Source of the DNA: Candidatus Eiseniibacteriota bacterium
GTDB lineage: Bacteria; JAFGKV01
Reading direction: 5' to 3'
NCBI GenBank assembly: GCA_025453925.1
Contig: JALOPK010000009.1
Location: 1 to 28,167, forward strand
DNA: 28,167 nt
A model generated the notes under the pieces. That model had not been told where the DNA came from and made no database searches. It worked only from the letters and a program-made list of their open reading frames with translations. How positions within the stretch are numbered: the stretch's first letter is position 1; each line of letters starts with the position of its first letter. Positions 1 to 7,835 of this stretch are shown here, in pieces. A program made the position numbers and the translations under genes.

Positions 1-2
1 TC

Positions 3-143
3 ACGGGGATCGGTGCGGCGTCCTTCCTCATTGCCGTTCTTCTCTGCCCGCCCGGCATGATAGTCTGCGCGATCGGCGTGCTTGTCACTACTCTCAGGAA
101 TCGCCGCCGCCCACCGTCTGACGCCGCCGTGGCGGCCTCGTGA
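3..143 (+). CDS. C-terminal fragment of a membrane protein (5' end outside window)
   Basis: An open frame enters from the left edge and stops with TGA at 141-143, giving about 46 residues. It holds one strongly hydrophobic stretch (ASFLIAVLLCPPGMIVCAIGVLV), written here only to show its character, followed by a basic tail (RNRRR) and an alanine-rich end. That pattern fits a last transmembrane helix with a cytoplasmic tail. No start, domain or family can be recognised from so short a piece, and another frame cannot be fully excluded because the upstream sequence is missing. Confidence 0.4.
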   Translation, partial: TGIGAASFLIAVLLCPPGMIVCAIGVLVTTLRNRRRPPSDAAVAAS

Positions 144-220
144 CGAGGGGGCGTAGGTCAGCCCAGTTTCCGCGCAGTCGGAGGCCGGATTCCCCGATGC
201 CTCGTGCAAGGCGTGCATTT

Positions 221-244
221 CACTATTCTAATATTAGAATAGTG
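221..244. promoter_or_regulatory. Perfect 24-bp AT-rich palindrome, probable repressor operator
   Basis: Two 12-bp arms with half-site CACTATTCTAAT are exact reverse complements with no spacer. The centre is AT-rich in an otherwise GC-rich region, and the site ends 83 bases before the nitroreductase ATG. A TAATAT at 229-234 inside it could serve as a -10 element, although no good -35 is visible. A short dyad with this composition resembles operators bound by dimeric winged-helix repressors such as the ArsR/SmtB family; that family assignment is inference. No regulator gene is encoded in the window beside it. Confidence 0.65.
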
Positions 245-327
245 GCGCAGGAATTCAACCGGGATCAGCCCGCGCCACCACGGATGTCTCCCACGCCGCG
301 TCGCTTCGCCGGAATGGAGGGGAAGGT

Positions 328-951
328 ATGACCGAACTACGAGACCCATTCCCGAACTCTGCCACCCTGGAGTCCATCGCGCACCGGCACAGCGTCAGGC
401 TGTTCACCGACATGCCCGTCCCCGATGCACACATCACCGCGATTCTGCGGGCGGCCAACCAAGCCCCCTCGGCCCACAACGCGCAATCCTGGCGGTTCGT
501 CGTGGTCAGAGGCGAGAAGAAGAAGGACCTTGCCCACCTGGTGACCTCCAGGGCCGCGGGGTTTCCCCGCCCTGCTTCGACCCTGCTCCGCATGGCCGCG
601 CGAAGCATCATCAGCGCTCCCGTAGTCATCGCCGTCGCGAATACCGGAGAACTGATCAGGCGAGGGGCGGACTTGTTCGGTGTCGGCGAGGACGCAGCCC
701 GGGATTTCTTCCGCACCATGGAGATCCAGAACTCGGCCGCAGCCGTCGAGAACCTGCTGGTAGCGGCAACGTCCCTGGGACTGGCCACCGTGTGGTTGGG
801 GGTGCTGTTCCTCATCAAGGGCGACGTCCTGGCGCTGCTGGGCGAAGCCGGGGGCGAGTTCATGGCGGTGGTGCCGGTTGGCTTTGCCGCCCACACGACC
901 ACGGGACCGAGGAAGGCGCCCCTGGAGAGCGTCGTCAGGTTCCTCGAGTAG
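328..951 (+). CDS. Nitroreductase family protein
   Basis: A 207-residue flavin oxidoreductase of the nitroreductase fold. Such enzymes are usually FMN-dependent dimers that use NAD(P)H to reduce nitro groups, quinones or similar acceptors; the substrate here cannot be told. The N-terminal family pattern is clear: a basic-Ser-x-Arg-x-Phe segment at residues 21-26 (HSVRLF) and the FMN-site motif APSAHNAQSW at 46-55. The C-terminal half has the expected helix (AAVENLLVAATSLGLATVWLG) and closing strand (VVPVGFAA). Length is normal for the family. The ATG follows a strong GGAGGGGAAGG ribosome binding site. It stands alone on the plus strand, downstream of the palindrome at 221-244, which suggests control by a repressor that senses a toxic or redox-active compound. 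Confidence 0.88.
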   Translation: MTELRDPFPNSATLESIAHRHSVRLFTDMPVPDAHITAILRAANQAPSAHNAQSWRFVVVRGEKKKDLAHLVTSRAAGFPRPASTLLRMAARSIISAPVVIAVANTGELIRRGADLFGVGEDAARDFFRTMEIQNSAAAVENLLVAATSLGLATVWLGVLFLIKGDVLALLGEAGGEFMAVVPVGFAAHTTTGPRKAPLESVVRFLE

Positions 952-1343
952 CGGGGGGATCACGCCAGGAACACGGAACTCAAGATCCGAGACGGGGCAG
1001 TCCGGGGGCACCTTCGAAGGACGAAGCTCGGGATTCGAAGGGGTGGAGTGGCGACGGAGGGGAAAGGGCGAGATCATGGCCAAGAGCAGACCGCTTCTTC
1101 ATCCGCTTCGCTCGATCGCGACTGAAGTCGCTCCCAGGGGAAGCCGGTCGGCAATGGGCAGTCAGCAGCCAGTCCCCCGGCGCAGACAACCCGGAGCTCG
1201 AGGCTCAAAACTCGAAACGAGGGAGATCGCGGCTTGGAAGCCGCTTCCACTTCACATTCGTCATGACGGCCCTCGCGCGGAGGCGAAGTGGGGAAGACTC
1301 CACTCATGCGCCGACAGGCTCGACTGATGAGTGACACCGGCAA
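952..1343. other. Non-coding gap between convergent genes with degenerate 7-bp repeats
   Basis: No convincing gene is seen in these 392 bases. Parts show a 7-base rhythm: from 1011 the heptads read ccttcga, aggacga, agctcgg, gattcga, and from 1194 gagctcg, aggctca, aaactcg, aaacgag. A related stretch at 1156-1174 alternates gcagtca/gcagcca. Short dyads lie inside it (TTCGAA copies at 1013-1018 and 1034-1039, and a small TGGAAG/CTTCCA stem at 1235-1249), but no hairpin followed by a T-run marks a clear terminator for either flanking gene. Confidence 0.5.
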
Positions 1344-2095
1344 CTACACAGCAATCTCCCGGACGGCGAGCCTGGATAGGTCGATTTCTCCGACACCCAG
1401 ATCGTAGGCAATCCGGATGTGCCGGAACGGCGTGATGTCACCCCAGAAGGCCTGCGCGGTGTAGGCGTCGATGGCCACGGGGTCGACCCCGGCGATGACC
1501 GTCTGCGCGTTGCGCACCTCCCCGGGTCCGACCGGACCATTGGTCAAGAGCACGTAGTTGGCGTCCTCAGCAGTGTGCCCCGAGGGATCGGGATCTCGCG
1601 ATAGAGATCCGCCGAGAGCATGGGCTTCACCGTTCCTCCGGCACGTTCGACGGCGGCCTTGCTGCCATTGGCCGCGAACAGGCCTGCCTCATCATGGCTT
1701 ACCACCACGACCTCCCGGGCGCCTTGCTTCACGCACTCGGAGACCGCGACCTCCAGCAGGTCGGGATGGGTGTTCACGGCGAGTTCCGGCCTTCCTCGCC
1801 CCACCGGGTTGGGCTTGATCACCACCTTGTTGCCGGGTTTCACGAAGGATCCGAATCCCCCCAGCGCGGCCACCGCCGCCCGGCAGTTCTCCGCAGGGGA
1901 GGGGCCCCTGGCGACCGCCAAATCTATCGGTGGGCTCAACAGCCTGCCGGAGGTCTCGGCCAGCGCCGGGGTTCCCAGCGCCGCACCCGCTCCGAGGGCG
2001 GCGACCCCCCTGAGGAAGTCCCGTCGTGTCAGTCTCTCCATGGGAGCGTTCGTCTTCCGTTGTGTATCTCGTCGTGCTGAATTGTGGTTGTGCAT
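1344..2095 (-). pseudogene. DUF362 domain protein, Tat-exported, broken by internal deletion and frameshift
   Basis: The 5' part (2095 down to a TGA near 1544) encodes a Tat signal (RRDFLRG, then an alanine-rich hydrophobic core) and the first half of a DUF362 domain, including VVIKPNPVGRG and VVVSHDEAG. At about 1565-1575 the match jumps in another frame straight to the family's C-terminal part (LLTNGPVGPG, then AGVDPVAIDAY), which stops at 1344. Roughly 90-100 residues normally lie between these blocks, so a segment is missing and the frame has changed. The ATG at 2095 has an AGGAG site eight bases upstream, and the TPR gene ends 11 bases before it, so the two form one transcription unit. 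DUF362 proteins are poorly characterised; some carry iron-sulfur domains, which are not seen here. A sequencing or assembly error is a possible alternative. Confidence 0.75.
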
Positions 2096-2106
2096 CGTCG
2101 TGACTC

Positions 2107-3675
2107 CTATTCATCGCCCAGAGCGGCGAGTGCCTGGTGAGCCTGCGGGGATCGAGGATCATCCGGGGAAAGCTCGATGAAGCGGCGGTAGGCCGACGCC
2201 ATCTTCCCGCGCTCGTGCAACCGCTCGTAGGCGGTGGCCAGCATGAAGTAGGAATTGGCGAACTTAGGATCGATCTGGACGGCGCGTTCGTATTCACGGA
2301 CCGCGTTCTCCACTTGCCCGGCGGTGAGATAGCCCTCGCCGAGGCTGTCGTGGGCATTGGCGTCCTCAGGGGTCGCCTCGACGTAGCGCTGGAAGTAGGG
2401 AAGGGCGCGTTCGGCCTCATCTTGGCCCAGCAGCGCGTAACCCATCTGGTTGAGTGCATTCGGGTCGTCCGGGTTCTCCCGAAGGAACGCTGCGAACTCC
2501 CGCTCGGCGTCATCCAGCCTGTTCGCTCCCGCGTAGGCCATTCCGAGGAGGAGGCGGTTCTGCCCGTCTCCGGGCGCCAGGTCGCGGGCTCGCTCCAGCT
2601 GGGCCAGCGCACGGACGTTGGATCGCGCCTGCAGGTAGAGCGTGCCCAGCGCGCGGTGGGCCGCGGGGTCGTCGGGGGTTCGGAGCGCGGTTGCCTCGGC
2701 CTCGGCCACCATGGTGAAGTGGTCAAGCTGAACCTGTGCGTTGGGCATCATCCGCCGGTCGGGCAACGAGGCGAGCAGAGCATCCAGCTCTGCTCGTCCA
2801 CGAGTGAAGTCACCCTCCAGAGTCGTGGCTGCGACGATGCGGCGGAACGAAGCGCATTGCCTCAGGGGTTCGCTGGTGGAACGGGCGAGGACGCTGTCGC
2901 ACCGAGCAATCGCCCGGGCGTAGTCGGGCATCGCGAAGTCTTGAGCGGTGCGGGCGTAGGTCAGGTAATCGGCCCACTCAAAGGTTCGATGCCGGTCTAC
3001 GAAGGCCCGCTGCTGCACCGCCGGGCCGAAGACCGGAGCGAAGGGATAGTCGCGCACCACGCGGACATAGCAGTCGGCGGCGCGAAGGGAGTCACCTGCC
3101 GCCTGGTAGGCATCACCGAGACGGAAGGTGACCTGCGCGGCGGCCTGCGGCGCCAAGGGACTCCGCAGAGCGTTCTCGTACAGGGCAATCACGCGGCTTT
3201 GGTCCCCGGCCTGGTAGAAACAGTCCGCCGCGGCCAAGGAGACCTCGTTCACCCACTGGGCCGACGGCGTATCCGTGGAGCGGCCCGCGAGCTCGAGTGC
3301 TGCCCCATACGCCTCCGCAGCCAGCGCCCATTTGGCGGCCGCCACCAGGCACTCCGCTTTCCGTCGCGCTGCTTCCGATGCACAGGGGTTCTCCGGGTAC
3401 GTGGACACGACCCGGCAGAATGCGTCTATGGCACCGGTGGTGTCGTGGAGGGCCAGAAGACGGACGTTGGCGGCCCCGAAGGCCGCCGTGGCTGCAAGCC
3501 GGTGCCCGGGATGCTCGACGAGAAACGCCTCGTAGGTCTCGATTGCTTCCTGGTACTTGCCCGCCGCTTCGAGGGCACTTGCCTCACGGAGATGGTCTTG
3601 GGCGAGGGCCGGGATCGAGCAGATGGCGATTGTGGCGACAGCATACCGCACGCATAACGCCGTTGGTCGATGCAC
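2107..3675 (-). CDS. Secreted tetratricopeptide-repeat (TPR) protein
   Basis: A 522-residue protein with a signal peptide (hydrophobic core YAVATIAICSIPALA, predicted cleavage after ALA-Q) followed by helical repeats almost throughout. An N-terminal TPR pair (YQEAIETYEAFLVEHPG) leads to looser repeats, and residues 337-505 form about five canonical TPRs (for example NALNQMGYALLGQDEAERAL). Such proteins act as periplasmic or outer-membrane scaffolds; no enzyme domain is present. I chose GTG at 3675 because GGAGG sits five bases upstream and the signal peptide then lies at the N-terminus. An in-frame start at 3960 would add 95 residues of cysteine- and arginine-rich, unlikely sequence running back through the promoter. 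The gene has its own promoter and leads into the broken DUF362 gene. Confidence 0.82.
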   Translation of the reverse strand: MHRPTALCVRYAVATIAICSIPALAQDHLREASALEAAGKYQEAIETYEAFLVEHPGHRLAATAAFGAANVRLLALHDTTGAIDAFCRVVSTYPENPCASEAARRKAECLVAAAKWALAAEAYGAALELAGRSTDTPSAQWVNEVSLAAADCFYQAGDQSRVIALYENALRSPLAPQAAAQVTFRLGDAYQAAGDSLRAADCYVRVVRDYPFAPVFGPAVQQRAFVDRHRTFEWADYLTYARTAQDFAMPDYARAIARCDSVLARSTSEPLRQCASFRRIVAATTLEGDFTRGRAELDALLASLPDRRMMPNAQVQLDHFTMVAEAEATALRTPDDPAAHRALGTLYLQARSNVRALAQLERARDLAPGDGQNRLLLGMAYAGANRLDDAEREFAAFLRENPDDPNALNQMGYALLGQDEAERALPYFQRYVEATPEDANAHDSLGEGYLTAGQVENAVREYERAVQIDPKFANSYFMLATAYERLHERGKMASAYRRFIELSPDDPRSPQAHQALAALGDE

Positions 3676-3743
3676 ACGTTCCTCCGGATGGGTGTTGCAG
3701 GCGACCCGGCCGCACGACTGGCAGGTAGACCGCGGACGGCCCG

Positions 3744-3772
3744 ATGATAATCGGATCGAACCGCAATGACAA
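3744..3772 (-). promoter_or_regulatory. Probable sigma-70 promoter for the TPR gene
   Basis: On the minus strand TTGTCA (3772-3767) and TATCAT (3749-3744) are separated by exactly 17 bases. Each hexamer differs from consensus at one or two positions. Transcription would start near 3737, leaving a leader of about 60 bases before the GTG at 3675. It lies in the 277-base gap behind the SDH-protease gene, so the TPR/DUF362 pair can be transcribed independently of the genes upstream. Confidence 0.6.
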
Positions 3773-3952
3773 CGGTGAAAGCATGGTGACAGCGCCGACT
3801 CTCGCGGGCGGAACACGGGACGCCCGGCGACCCAAGAACGGGACACCGCGAAGGGCACGCGCAGACGTTGCCAGGGGCAAGGCGGCACCCGGGTGCACGC
3901 CGACCCACGGCCTCTCGATGGCCGATAGCTCAGAACCGCCCGGCAAGGGGTT

Positions 3953-4789
3953 CTATTCACCCCCCTGCATGGGCGCCCGCTTGTGAGGAATCGGAAGATA
4001 CTCCACCGATGGCTGCCGGCGAACGGGTTGGGGGAAAAGGCTCATGAGCTGCAGGAAGTCCTGCGGGATCTCCCCCATAACGGGAAGACCGATGAGTGTC
4101 TTCGCCTCCTCGAAGGTGATGGGGTAGTCGTGGGTCCAGCGACCATCGGTCAGTGCCGTCGCGACTTCCTCGGCCCGTTCTTCGGAGAGGTTGTCAACCA
4201 AGAGGTCCTTGACGCTCGCCTTCACCTGCGCGATGGCCTTTCGCGCCTGATCGGCCAGGATGAGTGTTTCGTCATCAATCTTGTCGATGGACTTCTGCTC
4301 CACCACCTTCAGGATGGACACCGCCGCGAACTGCCCGATCTGCGGGTCCACCGGCCCGAGCACCGCGTGTTCGCACATGACGATCTCGTCGGCCGCCAAA
4401 GCGATGAGGGTGCCGCCCGACATGGCATAGTGGGGTACGAACACGGTTACCTTGCCCTTGTGCCGGTTGATCGCCTTGGCGATCTGGACCGACGGCAGGA
4501 CGAGGCCCCCCGGCGTGTGCAGCACGATATCCAGCGGCATGTCGCCGTCGGTCATGTGGATCGCCCGGATGACAGCCTCGGAATCGTTCACGTCGATGTA
4601 CCGGAAGATCGGGAATCCGAGGATGCTCATCGTCTCCTGACGATGCACCAGCAGGATGACACGGGAGCCCCGCTCCCGTTCGATCTTGGCGATGAGACGT
4701 TGCCGCGCCGCATCAAGCATGCGCTGCTTGATCAGGGGATGGACGGCGGTAAGGATCAAGAAGAGCCAGAAGATGTCGGTCGGACCCAC
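3953..4789 (-). CDS. SDH-family Clp-fold serine proteinase, membrane-anchored
   Basis: A 278-residue member of the serine dehydrogenase proteinase family, which has the ClpP/crotonase fold and is related to signal peptide peptidase SppA. An N-terminal hydrophobic helix at residues 5-19 (DIFWLFLILTAV) precedes a basic helical linker, so it is probably held at the membrane with the catalytic domain inside the cell. The Clp-fold core shows DIVLHTPGG (87-95) and PHYAMSGGTLIALAADEI (119-136), with Ser124 as the likely nucleophile, then LGPVDPQIG (144-152). GTG at 4789 is chosen because GGGAGG lies about nine bases upstream and the protein then begins at the anchor helix; earlier in-frame starts add 79 residues of unrelated composition. 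It follows the rhomboid protease gene by 91 bases on the same strand. The substrate is unknown. Confidence 0.87.
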   Translation of the reverse strand: MGPTDIFWLFLILTAVHPLIKQRMLDAARQRLIAKIERERGSRVILLVHRQETMSILGFPIFRYIDVNDSEAVIRAIHMTDGDMPLDIVLHTPGGLVLPSVQIAKAINRHKGKVTVFVPHYAMSGGTLIALAADEIVMCEHAVLGPVDPQIGQFAAVSILKVVEQKSIDKIDDETLILADQARKAIAQVKASVKDLLVDNLSEERAEEVATALTDGRWTHDYPITFEEAKTLIGLPVMGEIPQDFLQLMSLFPQPVRRQPSVEYLPIPHKRAPMQGGE

Positions 4790-4880
4790 TTGCGTGTACC
4801 TCCCTGGAAACGGGCATGCGCGCGGCGGCGCCGTGACGCCCTCAACGCGAAAAACCCGCATTGGTTTGTCATGCCATGCT

Positions 4881-5624
4881 CTAACCGAAGTACCGGCGCC
4901 ATTCCTCGTCCCCCACAGTCTCGTCGGGCTGGAGGCGGCGGGGCCGCCTTCCTCTGCTGAGGAAGAACCGGTGGAGCACCACGCCGGCAACGAACCCGCC
5001 AAGGTGCGCCCACCAGGCAACTCCACCGACCGAGCCGTCCACGGCCAATGAGGCGGTACCGCTGATGAGCTGCAGCACGAACCATAGGCCGAGGTAGACG
5101 ACCGCCGGGATCTGGTATGCGCCGAGCCAGAAGAACAGTGGTATGATGGTAATCACCCTTGACGCCGGGTACAGCACGATGTACGCACCCATGACGCCGG
5201 CGATTGCCCCAGATGCCCCCACGGTGGGCAGGGTCGAGCCCGGATTCAGCCGGCAATGCACGATGCCGGCAACAAGCCCAGTCAACATGTAGAACAGGGA
5301 AAACCGCAGCGGCCCCATGCGGTCTTCGACGTTGTCGCCGAAAATCCAGAGCGCCCACATGTTCATCAGGAGGTGACTGAAACCGCCATGCAAGAACATG
5401 CTGGTGAGGAACGGCCAGTAACTGTCCACAGGGATGCCGGCCCGCTCCGCCCACGCGGGATGCGTGAATCGTGCGGGGACCATGCCGAACAGGTAGAAGA
5501 GCTGTCGCACGCCCTCCTCGGGGAGAGTGAGCTGGATCATGAATATCAGCGTGTTGAGAAGAATGATGCTCCACGTTGCGATGGGAGGGTGGCGGCTCGG
5601 AATGGTGTCACGAAGCGGAATCAC
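4881..5624 (-). CDS. Rhomboid family intramembrane serine protease
   Basis: A 247-residue polytopic protein with six or more hydrophobic segments. It carries the full rhomboid active site: HGGFSHLLMNMW with His84 and Asn88, the GASGAIAG motif with nucleophile Ser138, and AHLGG with catalytic His207. Rhomboids cut transmembrane substrates inside the bilayer. A charged C-terminal tail (about 220-247) extends into the cytoplasm. The start is a GTG at 5624 with only a weak upstream purine stretch, 36 bases after the symporter gene ends, so translation may depend on the upstream gene. The next gene, 91 bases on, encodes a membrane-anchored SDH protease; joint action on membrane proteins is plausible but inferred from order only. 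Confidence 0.93.
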   Translation of the reverse strand: MIPLRDTIPSRHPPIATWSIILLNTLIFMIQLTLPEEGVRQLFYLFGMVPARFTHPAWAERAGIPVDSYWPFLTSMFLHGGFSHLLMNMWALWIFGDNVEDRMGPLRFSLFYMLTGLVAGIVHCRLNPGSTLPTVGASGAIAGVMGAYIVLYPASRVITIIPLFFWLGAYQIPAVVYLGLWFVLQLISGTASLAVDGSVGGVAWWAHLGGFVAGVVLHRFFLSRGRRPRRLQPDETVGDEEWRRYFG

Positions 5625-5660
5625 GGTCGTACCATCCGCGCGCCGCCCGCCCGATGACGC

Positions 5661-7094
5661 CTATCGCGCATGGCGCTGTCCGGGGCCTCCTGCGGGAGGC
5701 GTGTAGGCCTCGCCGGCGAAAAACCCACGGGTCAACCGCGCCACCACCCCCGCCAACACGATCAGCGCGATCAGATTGGGGAACGCCATGAGGCCGTTGA
5801 GCGTGTCGGCGATTCCCCAGATGAGCCGCAGGCCACCCACCGCACCGACGAGGGTAAACGGAAGCCACAGGACGCGGTAGGCCACGCGGGTCCTGGTTCC
5901 CCCCTTGAGGAGATAGGCACTGCACGTCTCCCCGTAGAAGCACCAGGCGAGATTCGTGTCATACGCCGTCAGGATCATGCTCAGCGTGACCAGCCCGAAA
6001 CCGAGCGCCCGGGCCGGGGCGGGATCGAAGCCCTTGGCGAACAAGGCGGTGAAGCTCTCCATGACCAGCGTGGCACCCTGGGCATCGCTTCCCTTCCACA
6101 CACCGGTCAGGAGGATGACGAACGCCGTCGCGCTGCACATGACCATGGTATCGACGAAGACCTCGAATATCCCCCAGAGGCCCTGTCTCGCAGGGTGGTC
6201 AGTCTTGGCGGTGGCGTGGGCTATGGGCGCGCTGCCCAGACCGGCCTCGTTGGAGAAGAGCCCGCGGGCGAGCCCGTATCGGATGGTCGTGCCCAAGAGA
6301 CCTCCGAACCCGGCCATGGGAGTGAACGCGCAGTGGAACACCATCCCGATGGCCATGGGGATCTGCCGGGCATAGACGACGATCACCACCAGCGCACCCA
6401 GCATGTAGAGGCCGCACATGAACGGCACGCAGAATGTCGCGACGCGAGCGATCCACTGCAGGCCCCCAAGCGTGACCAGGCCGACCGAGACCATGATGAT
6501 GAGGCCCGAGATCCATCGTGACACACCGAAGTGCTCGAGGCCTTCGGCCACCGCATTCGCCTGCACCATGTTGCCGATGCCGAAGGCGGCGAGCCCGCCG
6601 AACAGGCAGAACAGCACGGAGAGCCACGCCCAGCGCGGGCCCATGCCACGCCGGATGTAGGTCATCGGACCGCCGATCATGGGGCCGCCCGCCTCCCGAA
6701 CCCGGTAGTGCTGGCCGAGGAGTACTTCGGCGAACTTGGTGCCCATGCCCAGGAGGCCGGAGACCCACATCCAGAATACCGCACCGGGACCTCCCAGCCC
6801 TATGGCCGTGGCGACCCCCGCGATGTTGCCCACGCCGACCGTGCCGCCCATGGCCACGGTCAACGCCTGGAATGGCGTGAGATCGCCGTCGGCCTGGGGG
6901 CCCCGATGCAAGATGGCTCCCCCGGTCTCCCGGAGCATCCGCGCAAAGCGCGTGAACTGCACGAATCGCGTGCGAACGCCGAGATACACACCGACACCGA
7001 CCAGAAGCGGCAGCAGGACGTACGGCCCCCACACGATGCCGTTGAGGAACGCGTTCGCCTCTTCGATCCATGCTGATGTCGCTGCCCAGTGCAT
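5661..7094 (-). CDS. Sodium:alanine (amino acid) symporter, AGCS family
   Basis: A 477-residue inner-membrane transporter with about eleven hydrophobic helices. It matches the alanine or glycine:cation symporter family, which imports small neutral amino acids with Na+ or H+. The family signature GTVGVGNIAGVATA lies at residues 84-97, followed by GGPGAVFWMW, and the later block SNEAGLGSAPIAHA is also typical, as is the region with TAYDTNLAWCFYGE. Length is normal. The ATG at 7094 has AGGAGG seven bases upstream. It sits between a Yip1-like gene (86 bases upstream) and the rhomboid gene (36 bases downstream), all on the minus strand. The exact amino acid and coupling ion cannot be read from the sequence. 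Confidence 0.94.
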   Translation of the reverse strand: MHWAATSAWIEEANAFLNGIVWGPYVLLPLLVGVGVYLGVRTRFVQFTRFARMLRETGGAILHRGPQADGDLTPFQALTVAMGGTVGVGNIAGVATAIGLGGPGAVFWMWVSGLLGMGTKFAEVLLGQHYRVREAGGPMIGGPMTYIRRGMGPRWAWLSVLFCLFGGLAAFGIGNMVQANAVAEGLEHFGVSRWISGLIIMVSVGLVTLGGLQWIARVATFCVPFMCGLYMLGALVVIVVYARQIPMAIGMVFHCAFTPMAGFGGLLGTTIRYGLARGLFSNEAGLGSAPIAHATAKTDHPARQGLWGIFEVFVDTMVMCSATAFVILLTGVWKGSDAQGATLVMESFTALFAKGFDPAPARALGFGLVTLSMILTAYDTNLAWCFYGETCSAYLLKGGTRTRVAYRVLWLPFTLVGAVGGLRLIWGIADTLNGLMAFPNLIALIVLAGVVARLTRGFFAGEAYTPPAGGPGQRHAR

Positions 7095-7179
7095 CGCGTG
7101 TCCTCCTCGAAGGTGATGGGCCTCCCGCCCGCAGAGCGGTGTTGGCGACGCTCTCCTGCCCCGCGCGCAGGCTATCAGG

Positions 7180-7707
7180 CTAGAAGATGCCGCCGCACCC
7201 CGCTACCAGGAACACCCAGCCCACGATGATCTGGATGACGAAGCCGATAAGACACACGATGACCGCCCTGCTGGTGGTAGAGTAGTCCAGGGCCTGCCGG
7301 ACCGCGAGAACCATGGTGGCGATCATCCAGATCGAAGTGCCCCAGAATGCGAGCCAGCGGAGCGGGCCGATGATGCCGACCACCCTCATGAGCCCGGGAG
7401 ACGCGGCGAACCCAAGTGTGCGCAGCAATTGCCCGTAGTCGGCTTCCGTGTTCTCGTCCGCGAACCACCGCGTGCCGACAAAGTACATGATCAGAGATCC
7501 GACGAGCCAGGCGACGATACCCCAGAGGGTCCCTCCCAGGAGCCCACCGAGGCCGGATCTGCCCATGCCGGATATCCCTGATGCGAACCCGGACAACAGC
7601 ACGACGGTTAGCGCCTGCGTCATTGTGGTCTTGTCCGCCTCAACTTCCTCGTAGAGGGTCGGATCAAGCTTGGCTGCTCTCAACATCCTGGTCGCAAACT
7701 CATTCAT
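7180..7707 (-). CDS. Yip1-domain-like integral membrane protein
   Basis: A 175-residue protein with a short cytoplasmic N-terminus (MNEFATRMLRAAKLDPTLYEEVEAD) and about five hydrophobic helices. The spacing, and the central block YGQLLRTLGFAASPGLMRV between helices two and three, match bacterial members of the YIP1 family, whose role in bacteria is not established. The ATG at 7707 follows GAGGAGG by eight bases. It precedes the AGCS symporter on the same strand. The similarity is to the fold pattern and the block above; a searched profile would settle the family. Confidence 0.72.
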   Translation of the reverse strand: MNEFATRMLRAAKLDPTLYEEVEADKTTMTQALTVVLLSGFASGISGMGRSGLGGLLGGTLWGIVAWLVGSLIMYFVGTRWFADENTEADYGQLLRTLGFAASPGLMRVVGIIGPLRWLAFWGTSIWMIATMVLAVRQALDYSTTSRAVIVCLIGFVIQIIVGWVFLVAGCGGIF

Positions 7708-7835
7708 GTCACATTCCTCCTCGGGCCTGTCGCGGGTGGAGACCCGTCATACTCGCAGCAACGTCACGGCCCGCAATATAGCATGCGAACCGAAAGAGGC
7801 CACCGCCCTGCGGGGTGTGGGACTCCGCGAACCGC

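Noticed and set aside
2137-3657. Long plus-strand open frame of 506 codons
   Set aside because: It is antisense to the TPR gene and arises from GC-rich codon bias; no domain, ribosome binding site or plausible protein composition.
3676-3960. N-terminal extension of the TPR gene (start at 3960)
   Set aside because: The extra 95 residues are cysteine- and arginine-rich, run back through a good promoter, and would bury the signal peptide; GTG at 3675 has a strong ribosome binding site.
3983-4960. Plus-strand open frame of 325 codons opposite the SDH protease
   Set aside because: Shadow of a well-supported gene; the sequence is rich in Arg, His and Asp with no fold pattern.
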